Shown piece after piece: positions 32,355-42,897 of a stretch of 64,000 nt of DNA. The notes below the pieces were generated by a model. The model had not been told where the DNA came from. It made no database searches and saw nothing but the letters and a program-made list of their open reading frames with translations. Source of the stretch: Hyaloscypha bicolor E (Eukaryota > Ascomycota > Leotiomycetes > Helotiales > Hyaloscyphaceae); NCBI RefSeq assembly GCF_002865645.1, contig NW_020194628.1, positions 1,302,001 to 1,366,000 of the forward strand, written 5' to 3'. A program made the position numbers and the translations under genes. Every line of letters starts with the position of its first letter. The stretch's first letter is position 1.

Positions 32355-34627
32355 ATGTCCGACTTCGATCCCAAAACACCCACATCGCGAACTCACGAAA
32401 GCAACAATGTGCCGCCGCCAGAGTCTTCGTCAGTTGACGGGAGGGTTGCTGCTGCTGCTGCTGCGATGAATGAGCAGAATCGGAGGGGGGATTCAACTAT
32501 TCCAGTGTCATTTCCACTCGCGCAGGCGCCAGACTCCACCTCGATATTCATATCGAACACGACAGCACCGTCGCCCCCCCCAAATCCTTCTGCCAACTCC
32601 TCTCTCCTTACTCCTCTCCATACCGCATCCCGCCTTCCTCCTTTCGATTCCCCGATTCAATACTCGAGCCCTCTGAGCGCGGGGTTGCGGATACAGACCG
32701 ATATTATCCCTGGATATACTGTCACGGAAGCGAGCGCAAATACCACAGGACGAAGCCCGAGTGAGTCAACCAGGATACCTTCGAAGTCTACATCGTTCGG
32801 TTTGGATCGAACACCAAGCATAAAGAACGTCTTCGCGACCAGTGTAGGCAGCAGTTCGAACTTTGGCTCGGCCCCCAACTCTGCCTTATCTTCGCCAATG
32901 CTGAATGCTATGGCAGATGTGACTCCGCTCCCCTCACCGCTTATGACCGGAGATTCCCCCGGCCCTTGGAAGCAACTCACTTCTCGACCAGCCTCACGCG
33001 AACTCATGATCCCCATAACCGCAGACTCGGCCCTCGTTACGGCGAATGGCGAGTCCATATCTGCCGCCATTGCGAACCAGTCGAAACGGAGGGCATACCA
33101 TGGGCTAATGGCGACTCCAAACGAGTCCGGGCTACAGATAAACAAGGAGAAGAACGCAGAAGAACATGGGAGGAACCGCAGCATCAGTGAGTATATACCT
33201 GAAGCTATCCAGGTGCCAAAACCGCGGCAGATCACTGTCTCAGGCTCCCATGCGCCGATTGATGCAACTCCGGACTCAGCTACGGATATGCATATGCGGA
33301 GGGAACCACATTTGGCTGTACAAAGGGGACTGGCTCCGATTCCAACACCACCAACTCCGCCATCGAGTAGGACCGGAGCAGAAAGTAGTGACAGTGACTC
33401 ATCTTTATCTACTGCAAACTTACCCCGACTACACAAAAAGTCTCGACATGAGTACTTCGAGGCGTATACTCCAGGAGACTCCAAGAAGAGGAGATGGCGA
33501 GCCTTGAAACTGTTAGGGCAAGGCACTTTCAGCAAAGTCATGCTGGCAACAAGTCAAGTGCCTGAAGAAGATAACCGGATCGACGAGAATGATGTTTTCA
33601 GGGAACGGATGGATGGGATTCTTACGCCTGTTCAAGAGAGCAGAATCGACAGAAAGAAACTAGTGGCAGTCAAGATCTGTGAGCATGGACCAAAGGGAGG
33701 AGCTTCGGAAGAACGAGTTGAGATGTCACTGAAGCGAGAACTGGAGATCATGAAAACGATACACCATCCTTCACTGGTCCATCTCAAGGCATGGAATATC
33801 GAGGAAACACGTGCTATTTTGGTACTGAGTTATTGTCCTGGCGGAGATCTTTTTCAAGTGGCAAGCGAGCACCGGAATCTGCTTGTTCCCTCACTGCTGA
33901 GGAGGATGTTCTCTGAGTTAGTAGCGGCCGTTCAATATCTGCACGATCGTCATATCGTGCACCGAGACATCAAACTTGAGAGTATGTATTATGGTTGTTT
34001 GAATGTTTACTGCTGATCACTTGAATGCTAGACGTCCTTGTCAACCTCCCACAGCACGAACTGTCCCGTCAGCAGGACTGGATTACATATCCATATTCAA
34101 TCGTCACTCTCACTGATCTGGGTCTTTCCCGACGTGTTGCAGATGACGAAAAACTGACGACGCGCTGTGGATCCGACGATTACGCTGCGCCGGAAGTAAT
34201 TATGGGGCAACCGTACGACGGCAGAGCAACAGACGCCTGGTCACTCGGAGTTCTTCTTTACGCATTACTAGAAAGCAGATTACCGTTCGATCCTAATCCG
34301 GGAATGTCAGAAGGACATAAACAACGAAGTCGCACTTCTCACCGAATAGCGAGAGTGGAATGGCGGTGGATCGAATATGCTGGCGAAGAAGGGGATCACG
34401 AAGGCGATCCTGAGAAGTTCAGCGAACGAGGCCTGGAAGGCGCAATGCTCGTTACCGAAGGACTTCTCAAGCGAGCACGGAGCCGATGGGCTCTCGAGAA
34501 AGTCGCAGAGCAGGAATGGGTTAGCGGAGGTATCAATATTGAAGGCGGAATCAAATTCCGGGAAGAAGATACACCCGAGGAAGTATTTACCTCCGACTCT
34601 GGAGGCGGGATTCAGAGCCCGTTATGA
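32355..34627 (+). CDS. Serine/threonine protein kinase with long disordered N-terminus
   Basis: Exons 32355-33981 and 34032-34627 (intron GTATGT...TGCTAG) give 740 residues. Residues 1-370 are Ser/Pro/Thr-rich with an Ala run from a GCT repeat. The kinase domain begins with WRALKLLGQGTFSKVMLA (Gly loop, about 388), has LVAVKI (ATP Lys), HRDIKLENVLV (catalytic loop, about 536, formed across the intron) and YAAPEVIMG. The DFG motif is read as TDLGLS, so Phe is replaced by Leu; the Asp and Gly are kept and activity is expected. About 60 residues are inserted after VMLATSQ, between beta 2 and the ATP lysine. The pattern recalls the yeast Prr1/Prr2-Npr1 group, but this is a family-level guess. The upstream in-frame codons lack another ATG context better than GTCATGTCC. 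Confidence 0.88.
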
Positions 34628-36622
34628 CAATAACCGAACCTGTTTTGAGGTATTGGATTGGAGACCAGAGATATATATTCAAACCGATTTTTCAGAGGGT
34701 TCCTTAGGGTGATAAGGTAGGGAGTGGTGTTAAATACAGTGATCGATCAGCAACGATTTGGGTTTGGGAAAGAGGGTATTATGATACCTGATGGGATGGG
34801 CGGCGTTCTTCTTTGCAATGGTGCCGGGGTGGGTTTGCTGTTCAGCGAGCGTCTATCCATTCTTTCGTGTTTTTGGGAGAGGAGGCGTGGGAAGAGAAGG
34901 GAAGAGGTGCGGTGTAGCAGAGAGGGTAATGTGTGGATATTGTGTATGATAGGTCTGAGTGAAAAGTGTGAGGAGAAATTAAGGAGTGGGAGTAGATAGA
35001 TAGAGACGAGCAATGGATGCTGTTTATTGCAGTCCTTTGGATCGTTTGGGATGCTTGCACGGGTGAAGCGACCCTTGTGCAAACGGAGAATTCCTTCTCT
35101 TCGGAACCTAGGCACCTGACAATGCAGCGGCATATTGCTTAGTTTAGGCCACCAAGAAATCGAAATGGCCAAAGTTGGCAGGGCTATCGACTCTATTGGC
35201 TCTCTTGCCATGCGCCTATGGGCAATTGAGATCTTCAGTGGCTTTGCACGCTGATTGGATCCCAGCCTTGCGTTCCCGCTTGCAGCTGATAGACAGGGAA
35301 AAGCAGCGTGGACCGTGGACCGTGGACCGTGGACCACTGAATAGTGTCATTTCCAAGAATAAGCTTCTGGGAGGGCGAGTCCCGATCGAGACGCTCAGCT
35401 CAATCTTCGTTCTGTCATCGGATGTTGGGCTGCCAAATTAGCCAATAGCAGTGCAAGCGCACGTCCGCGGGGATTCTACAAGTAGAAGTGAGGCAAAACG
35501 CGGTCCTCCCTAACGTTGTTTGCAAGGACTGCGGGCAAAACACGCGAGCATGTATCTAGATACCATCAACGCCCAGCATATCGATTGCGCCAGACCTCTA
35601 TCCGTAGAGTAGGTCTTGCAGCCAGCCTGCATTGCTGCCTCTTCCAATTGTCCTTATATTTTTGACTCGGGCATTATTGTCATAACGTCTAAGAACAAAT
35701 CATATTACCTTTACTGGTGAAGTTTTAAAGACCCGAGTTGATGCTATCAATGCAGCAGTAGCAATCTGCTATCCGCCTGCATGCGGTACTTGAGGCAAAC
35801 ACCTCCGCACCCTTCCTACGCCACTGGTACTTGCCCCTTGCTTAGCTTGGTGCTGCGATGCAGTGGTGTTCCAAAAAGCCGAGTTGGTTCCTGAGTGGAG
35901 GGTTCTCCCAAATCGATGGCCTATGAAGTTCGTTTTGGCACTTGGCGGCTTCAGTCCCCGGAGAGTGATACCGGGGGAAATCCAGAAACCCCAGTTGCAT
36001 GAGCTCGTCAGATCTCGTCAGCATAGCTTTCCGACGCCACAAGAGTCACCAAACCCCCTTCCAGCGTCACGCCTACCCCACCAAATTTTTTTCGATTTTT
36101 CAAAGTCTTTGGAAAATTCTAAAAACTTTCCAGATTATAGAGAATACTCGAAATATTGTGAATATCGTGTTAATTCTTTGAATTTGTAGCGTTAAGGTCT
36201 CCAAAATCCAAGTTGAGCGGGAAGGGGGTGTGGGCGATTGGTGAGTGACACCTTCTAGTGATGTAACTGCCCGACAACACTACCATCGCAGTCATGAATT
36301 CCAACAGCCACTTCTCGATCGCGCTTTCTGCCCAGCACACTGTGGCCGGGCGTACTCGAGAGGCTAACCCTGACCGTACGCAGTAAACAGCCCCTGTCCA
36401 TCACCGATCACTCCGCTCTCTACTCCGCTCTCCACGCCATGGGAAATTTCGCACCAACTCATAAATATCTCCACTCCCGACCACCAGAAAAAGGGAACAT
36501 TTAGAGCAATGCTTCTTGCTTTCTCCTTCTGCTGTAAACACTCCTCCTCCTCTTATAAATTCTCTCATCCCCCTTTAACGAATATTCGATCATAATCTTT
36601 TGTCCAATCGGCGAATCTACAA
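34628..36622. other. Intergenic, no supported gene
   Basis: Contains a heptamer repeat at 35308. Frames at 34747-35337 (minus) and 35863-36189 (plus) have no recognisable content. TATA-like ATAAATAT near 36460 and a pyrimidine-rich leader from 36500 precede the tiny gene at 36623. Confidence 0.5.
35308..35335. repeat. Heptamer repeat (GTGGACC)4
   Basis: Four perfect tandem GTGGACC units. In the register ACCGTGG it fits the ACCGTGN units of the array at 41390. Confidence 0.9.
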
Positions 36623-36994
36623 ATGCGTTCGTTCCCTGAACGCCTGAGCCTCGTCAAGCGACTTACTATTTTAGTTTCTACCAACGACACGATAGCTTTG
36701 TCCTTCGGCTTCGCCTCAACCTTCATTGCAATTGTCACTGTGTTTGTTACCCGAAGGGCTTACCAGATTGCGAGTTTGTTTCCCAATAATCTCTTTTTTG
36801 TTTGTCAATTTCGCTCAGGTCTGGAAGTCCTCAGTCTGTACACCAAGGCTAACTAGCACTCAGCGACAACAGATCTCGAACGGCGCCCAAATACCCAGCA
36901 AGGAGATGGAATACAAGTGTACGAAGAAATGGTGATGGAGGAGATGGGATTAAGGAGGTGGTCCACATTGAAGAGGTCTGACGTCGGGAGCTGA
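36623..36994 (+). CDS. Tiny single-TM protein, copy A (EEMxLRRW tail)
   Basis: Exon 1 carries only ATGC (36623-36626); intron 36627-36674 (GTTCGT...TTTTAG); exon 2 36675-36773; intron 36774-36863 (GTTTGT, branch GGCTAAC, CACTCAG); exon 3 36864-36994. The product is 77 residues: MLSTND, a hydrophobic segment beginning IALSFGFASTF and closed by VTRRAY, then a soluble tail with QVYEEMVMEEMGLRRWSTLKR. Both introns are phase 1 and exon 2 is exactly 99 nt, as in copy B. A colinear frame from ATG 36623 reads through intron 1 but gives a non-homologous N-terminus and then stops at 36856 without the tail. Five copies of this design occur in the window. Predicted single-pass, tail in the cytosol. No known family recognised. 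Confidence 0.65.
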
Positions 36995-39900
36995 AATCGA
37001 GCTACGTAGGCTCTAAACCTTCATATCAAACGCAATATTCATTATTTGGTGTAGTTCTAAATTCTTTGTACTGGAGAATCTCATCGTATTAGGGTGAAGT
37101 TCAACCCCACTGGATGCATCTACGAACGCTGCTCTTTCATAAAAGCCGCATTGCCTCGTTTAACTATGTCACCGTCTAGACTTTTTGCTTCGGTCACCTC
37201 AGGCTCAATTGGTTTAACTTATCAAGGGTGGGAGGCTCGATCTCAGAGATACACCACCCTGTTCATTGACTAATAGTCGAGCAAAAATTTAACCCCTGAT
37301 GATCGACTTATCACCTCACTTGTTAAATCTCAGTTGCCTCGGTCAAGCATATTCAGACCCAGCTACCATGACCAGAGATTGTATCCTCCAAAGCCATTCC
37401 AAATTTCTATCTACAAACGGCGGTCGACCTATGGAACAGGCTTCTCCTCGACAGGCGCACGTTAGTCGTTAGGCTGGGGTCGCGGCCGAGTCCTATTTCT
37501 GTTTGACTTCGGCGAGCTGCGGCTAAGGCAACCCACCACCTCGTGCTGGGCATGGAGGAAGCGGAGGACGAGAGGCAGCCGGCACTTGGTGGATGGGGCT
37601 TCAGTTCGAATGCAGAGGGTTCTATGGATTTTAAAAGTCCAACCAGAGAAGGGCAAAGAAACGCCCACGCCAGCCGATGCCTCATGATTTGGGTTCTCTC
37701 ACTACGCTTCATCGGCCGTGTCTGTCGACCAACTCTCCTCCTCCTACCATGGCCGGATGCAAAGAAAATATGAAGAAATTTACCCCCAGCCTCAGCCCTC
37801 CTTTACCCAAGCATCTAATCCAGCCTTGTGGCGAACCTTGGCGAGACAACGCTTTGAAGCCGCAGCCCCACAGATTCTATTTCTTTTGACATTCGGATGT
37901 GTTCCTCCGAAGTTGCCGCGCTGTGAGGCTTTCGAGGAAGCACGTGTGGCTCCTGAACCGGTCAGCTGGCTCAGTTGGCCCAGGAGCTCGAGCCTCAAGG
38001 CAGTCAGAGACAGTATGTGCGGGATGTTACTCACCAAAAAGAAGTTTAGGGCTTCTGGGACACGACTGTGGCGGAATACCAATCGCCCGGCAAATAGATA
38101 AGCTTCAGCATTAGGTGCATCATGGTTTAAGCCTCAGCGGTGACTTCCCAGAGTGGCAATGTGAGGGATTTGTGTTTAGTACCTGCAGGGTGGTACGAAG
38201 TTAACTGATTCCTTGAAGCTGCCTCATCGGTGAAGTTGGTCGCTTCCCGTGAAATTGCCTCATGGTTTAATTGGTTCCTCCGAGGTCGCCTTACTAGTAA
38301 AATTACTTGATTCCTCTGATGTTGCCTTATAAATTAATCGACTTCTCTAAAGCTGCCTCATAAATTACTCGGTTCTCCTAAGGTTGCGTCATTGGCTACC
38401 CTCACTTTTAACGACTTCTGGAAACCCCGATTCGACTACCACCACGAACTAAGTCATTACGTTCAGCTTCGCATACCATTACTAGCCATTTCAAATTGGC
38501 GAGATGTGAATCAGACCGATTGAAGAGCGTTCCGAGAAAGGATTCTTGAACCAAGGGAGAAGCATGAACTGAGATGGATGGACAGTGTATACCAGTCAAT
38601 GGGGAATGGAAAGAGTCCATCCTACCTTGCAGGAGAGCTTTGCCAATTACTTCACACGAGTTATTCTAAGCCTTCAACGTCGACATGTGTCAGATATGGC
38701 TTAATTACTTGGAGGAAATTATAAAGATAGAGTGCTAAGTAAGTGTACCAATTTCTCTAGGTATCTGTAGGGCTGGAGTTGACGTGGAGTAGGTGAGGTA
38801 ATATCAGGCAGGTAACCAGGCCCGCCAGCAAGTCCGAGTCTTAGCCTTGCCTGCGCCACCAAAGATTAGAGTGTAATCTTGCTCTCTTGATCAGAAATTG
38901 ATCGATAGCTTACCACCTGCTTGACGTCCTTGTGGCGTTCTCTGGAAAATTGGATGCATCTGCCTTGTCCTCCTTGTAGTGTTGTGGCCTTGACACTCTG
39001 AGGGACAGCAACGCCTGGTTCAGATGAAGTGAGTGAGGGAAAGGGCACTGTTCCTCGAAGCGTCGAATTCAGGCGAATTTGATAAAGTCTTCCCTCCCGC
39101 CGTGCTGAAACCACACCATTGCACCTGCAGTGCGGTACACCATCTCTATAGCTATTAAATAGAAACAACCTTGGAGATGGGGCCGTCGATAGTGGAGCAT
39201 AGCAAAAGGCCCAAAGAGGGCTGCAAGGGTTGCTCTGCAGCGCAGCATGCGCATCCCCAATTTGCCGGGTCACTCAATATCACGGCGCCCGAGAGCGACT
39301 TCTTGTCACTCGTCCGCTTAATGCCTCGAGCCAACGTGGCAGTAGGTGGGATGTCTCATCAGGGTGACTGAGTCGGCATCGTCGGCGCTGAAGGATTTTG
39401 ATTCGCTTCCTCCCTCCCGTGTTCCCTCAGTCCCGCGTAGCCAGGGATGCAAGCAAGCAAGCAAACGGTGCGCCTGCCCTCGGCCTTCGCATTCTCCCTC
39501 CCCATTAGAAGAAGTAGTACCTTCCCTGCACCCCTGCCCTCGCGCGGGCTTTCTCCATCTTCTCTCATTGTCTCGAGTACTCTCATTCGCCTGGCATGCC
39601 ACATTTCAAAGTCGCTGGCAAGGATCTGGAGTGGGAAAGAGTGGCACCGCCTATCATCTGCATCAGCCGTCACAACTTCCATTACAACCGGAGTTTTCAT
39701 GCACACCTCCATCTTCTCCATGGCCTTGCCTCTTTTTACTTGCATACCTTCAACCTTCATTGATTCTCTTCCTCCCACGCTCACGCCCACCTGAAGCGAC
39801 GCCTGCAATAATCGTCCAAAGTTTTCTGATCTACTCCCTGGTTTGGCATGCGATATAAGACAACCCGAGCCCCAACCAAGATTCTTAGAATTATTTCAGA

Positions 39901-40124
39901 TATAAATTCTAACCAGCCCTTTTCCATTCTTCCGTCTATTCTTGAGGTTCTTTGGGCTTCGTTTATTTTTCAAATCACGCTCAAACCCCACAGGCCCCTA
40001 CAACTCGAATTCAAATCGTGGTCACTCACAGCCTTGCTGCACGAGAAACATCAATCTGCCCAAGCAACAATTCCCTGCGTGCACCACATTTCACCATAGA
40101 AAAATATTCAATTAGCCAACTCCA
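36995..40124. other. Intergenic with a minisatellite
   Basis: A 3.1-kb region without a credible gene. It holds a 31-36-bp minisatellite at 38207-38402. The 39360-39840 stretch is pyrimidine-rich on the plus strand and open in several phases, but no frame has family content; it lies upstream of the tiny gene at 40125 and may be its promoter and leader. Confidence 0.5.
38207..38402. repeat. Minisatellite, six units of 31-36 bp
   Basis: Six consecutive units start GATTCC, GCTTCC, GGTTCC, GATTCC, GACTTC and GGTTCT, and each continues as a variant of TTGAAGCTGCCTCAT then a T/A-rich end (ATTAATC, ATTACTC). Units differ by 20-35 percent. Confidence 0.7.
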
Positions 40125-40491
40125 ATGCGTGAGTTTTACTTTAATTATTCGCTCATCGTTCTTCATAATCTGACGTTTATTCCACAGTGTCAACCAGTGA
40201 TTGGTTAGCCTTGTCCTTTGGCCTGACTGCTACCGTGCTTGGGATCGTCACAATCGTCGTAACCCGCAGAAATCAAGCTGCTCGAAGTAAGTGCAACAAA
40301 GTGCACTGGATAAGAGCCTAAGAGGAATTAGACTGACGCCTTTGTCTATAGATAACGGTCAACGGGTCCAGCACAATAACTCCGCGTGTGCTCAGCATCC
40401 GCAGGTTGTGGTGGTAGAGGAGATGCATCTGCGAAAATGGAGATCAACAATTGGGAATCGATGGGAGAACGGGCACGCACAACTTGTGTAG
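40125..40491 (+). CDS. Tiny single-TM protein, copy B (EEMxLRRW tail)
   Basis: This copy has the cleanest splice signals. Exon 1 coding part ATGC (40125-40128); intron 40129-40187 (GTGAGT, branch ATCTGAC, CCACAG); exon 2 40188-40286 (99 nt); intron 40287-40351 (GTAAGT, branch GACTGAC, TATAG); exon 3 40352-40491. The product is 80 residues: MLSTSDWLALSFG, hydrophobic through TATVLGIVTIVV, stop-transfer TRRNQ, then a tail with HPQVVVVEEMHLRKWRST. Both introns are phase 1. The tail blocks HPQ-x-x-V and VEEM-x-L-R-[KR]-W also occur in copy C. A short (GAT)n run follows at about 40530. No signal of a known family; I would expect a small membrane protein with a cytosolic tail. Confidence 0.7.
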
Positions 40492-42159
40492 TGAATTGTA
40501 TGCTGCGTGAGGGGTGACCTTGGGGTTTGATGATGATGATGATGATGATGATTTACGTCCGGCGGGGTATTATTGAAACTGGCTACCTCCTGTGACCTCC
40601 CATGGGGTATGGGGACGTGCTAAGCTATGGATTTATTGTACAAAAGTGCAACCGTAGAAAGCATTTCTAGTATGAGCGAACGTGCCGTGAGGCTTGTGAC
40701 TGCCCACCTCCCCGGCCGTTTGGGGTGGTAGCAGGTTACATGTAAGATGGAAGCCTTCAAGAGTTGCTCGATAGAGCGCGAAAGTGTGTGGCCGAAAGGC
40801 CCGGTTCAGAGCTGAGATGAGACCTTGGGGTTTGAATGTATGGTAGACTCATTTGACGTAATGCTGCTTCGTATCCTAGCAATTCATGTAAAAGTATTCC
40901 CCCATGCTCTCTGAAGTGGGAACGAATGAAATGGGGATACTTTACGCGTCTTGCATCCATAACGGGACAGGTTTGACAACGGGAAAGAGTGATTAAATTC
41001 GGGCTTGCTGTTGGGCGACAGAGGTTACAGCCTGCGGACACAAGTCCTTGTTTTTAGCGATGTTTTCAGGCATCACAAAACCAAAGTCGCCCACTTCACT
41101 TCACAACTACAGATTGAAACCCCGTATAGTTCAAGCGCACACAACGAAAAAGGATAGATTGAGTTTAAAATGCCTTTAAACCCAAAAATGAATATAAAAT
41201 GAAAGCGTCCAAAATAGTTATGGGGCTCGTTTCTCAGCGAAATGCACTAAAAACATGGACTTATGTCTGCAGGCTCGTTACACCGCTAGCTGCAACTTGC
41301 CATGGCTTACGATGAGTATATCTCATTCTTTTACGATGCAAGCCCCGGACTCCGAGCAGGGCGTCACAACCCTCGGTGCCAGCACGAAAACCATAAACCA
41401 ACACCTAAACCATAAACCAAAACCTGAACCATAAACCATAAACCAAAACCTAAACCATAAACCATAAACCGTGAACCGTGAACCGTGAACCGTGCACCGT
41501 GCACCGTGCACCATGCACCATGAACCATGAACCATGAACCATGAACGCGCTGCACATCTCGTCTCCAATTTGCTGGAAATGTTTGCGGGCATTTCGTGAG
41601 TTGTATTGGCGGAGCTGCTGTCGAATTGAGGCGCCATGCGAGCCATTGACTCGTTAGGCCGGGTTGAAATGTGAATCTGCCCCAAGGCCGCTCTGCTGGA
41701 AGCAAGATTGGCCGACCACGACGACAGCAGGCGCAGGCGAGAGGTGTGCAATCTGGGAACGGCACAGCTAGGCACCTACCAGTTGTGGAAGACGACAAGC
41801 GAGTAAGCACGAGGTGGCTAGAAGTACATGGGGCAGAGCGTGAACAACTCGTACACATTAGGGTGCACACCTCAGCGTCTGCCTTTGGCGTTCTGTACCC
41901 ATCGTGATTGGCTAGCACGGAAATGTATCTGCAGCTATGAGTAAAGAGGTCAACCGAGCATGAGGCATGCAAATGACCCGCATACTGCACCCCCAACGCA
42001 AACTTTGATCCATACCACCATCGGGCGTGACAACGACTTCGACCTTGCAGCAAACAAAAGTTTCAACTGCTCCCAGAAGCTCACATTATTCCCCAAGAAA
42101 CAAGTTAAATTCCTCACTGACTTAATTTCAAATTTGATCGACATCGATCATCAAGCAAA
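40492..42159. other. Intergenic with heptamer array
   Basis: No supported gene. The heptamer array at 41390-41546 gives long open frames on the minus strand (GGTTCATGGTTTATG repeats read as MVHGSW/FMVHG), which are repeat artefacts. The 250 nt before 42160 are the probable promoter and leader of copy C. Confidence 0.5.
41390..41546. repeat. Heptamer minisatellite with graded unit change
   Basis: About 20 tandem 7-bp units, sometimes with a 12-bp variant. Reading rightwards the unit changes in blocks: ACCATAA, then ACCGTGA (3), ACCGTGC (3), ACCATGC (1), ACCATGA (4). Confidence 0.9.
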
Positions 42160-42487
42160 ATGCGTAAGTCACTGTCCACCTCCGGAAAGCCAACTCTAAC
42201 TGGAGCCCTCTAGTCACAACGGGTGACACCCTAGCCTTGTCCTTCGGCCTCATTTCAACCCTCCTAGCAATCCTCACGGTAGTAGTCACTCGAATCAACA
42301 CCCTGCTCGAGGTTCGTCTCCCTCCCAACTCGCTCTTCATACACTAGTGTGAACGAATGCTGATACAATTTTAGTTCAATGCGAGCCCCAATACATCGAC
42401 TCTGTCGTCGCCCACCCACAAGACATGGTGTTGGAGGAGATGCGCTTGCGTCGATGGTCGAGTATGAGAAGGGGTAATACAGACTGA
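42160..42487 (+). CDS. Tiny single-TM protein, copy C (EEMxLRRW tail)
   Basis: Exon 1 coding part ATGC (42160-42163); intron 42164-42213 (GTAAGT, branch CTCTAAC, CTCTAG); exon 2 from 42214; exon 3 42375-42487. The membrane part TGDTLALSFGLISTLL and the tail HPQDMVLEEMRLRRWSSM match copies A and B. The second donor is odd. The best site (GAG/GTTCGT, exon end 42311) makes exon 2 one base shorter than in A and B and puts exon 3 in another frame, ending in CVDGRV. A weak donor four bases on (GTTC/GTCTCC, exon end 42315) restores the conserved tail and gives 72 residues. So this copy either uses a poor donor, makes an altered tail, or is decaying. Its closest relative in the window is copy B. Confidence 0.55.
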
Positions 42488-42897
42488 GCAAGGTTGGAAG
42501 AATGACTTGAATGGCGTGAAGAGCAAGCAAAGACACGCAAAGAAATATGTAGGCACTTGCCAAACTTCAATTTCAATATCAAAAGGCATCGTCATCAAGT
42601 AGCCACAGCGAACATGTACCCCAACCAAGTTATTAAGAACAAAGCCCGTTTCTATTTGCGTCATACAGTATCTCTCACTGTGATGCATGATCGATCGCAC
42701 TGCATCTCTCCGCGTATGCAGTAGCAGTGCGCCTCCCAAATCCGTAAGATCATCAATGTCTTTTCTTCTCTCAAGTGTGTGCCAAGGCCAACAAGAGAAA
42801 ACGCCAACCAGCATGCAATTACCACCATCATCCCCACCCACTCCGCACAACAACTCGATCCCAACTCCCATACAAAACAACGATGCAAGTCAAACTC
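42488..42897. other. Convergent intergenic region
   Basis: The 3' flanks of copy C (plus) and the ubiquitin protease (minus) meet here. Nothing else seen. Confidence 0.5.

Noticed and set aside
32657..33541. 294-codon minus-strand frame
   Set aside because: Antisense shadow of the Ser/Thr-rich kinase N-terminus.
41390..41476. Possible interstitial telomere repeat (CCTAAACC wording)
   Set aside because: The period is 7, not the TTAGGG hexamer, and the units drift to ACCATGA.
41323..42053. Minus-strand frames with MVHGSW/FMVHGA repeats
   Set aside because: They are translations of the heptamer minisatellite and not proteins.
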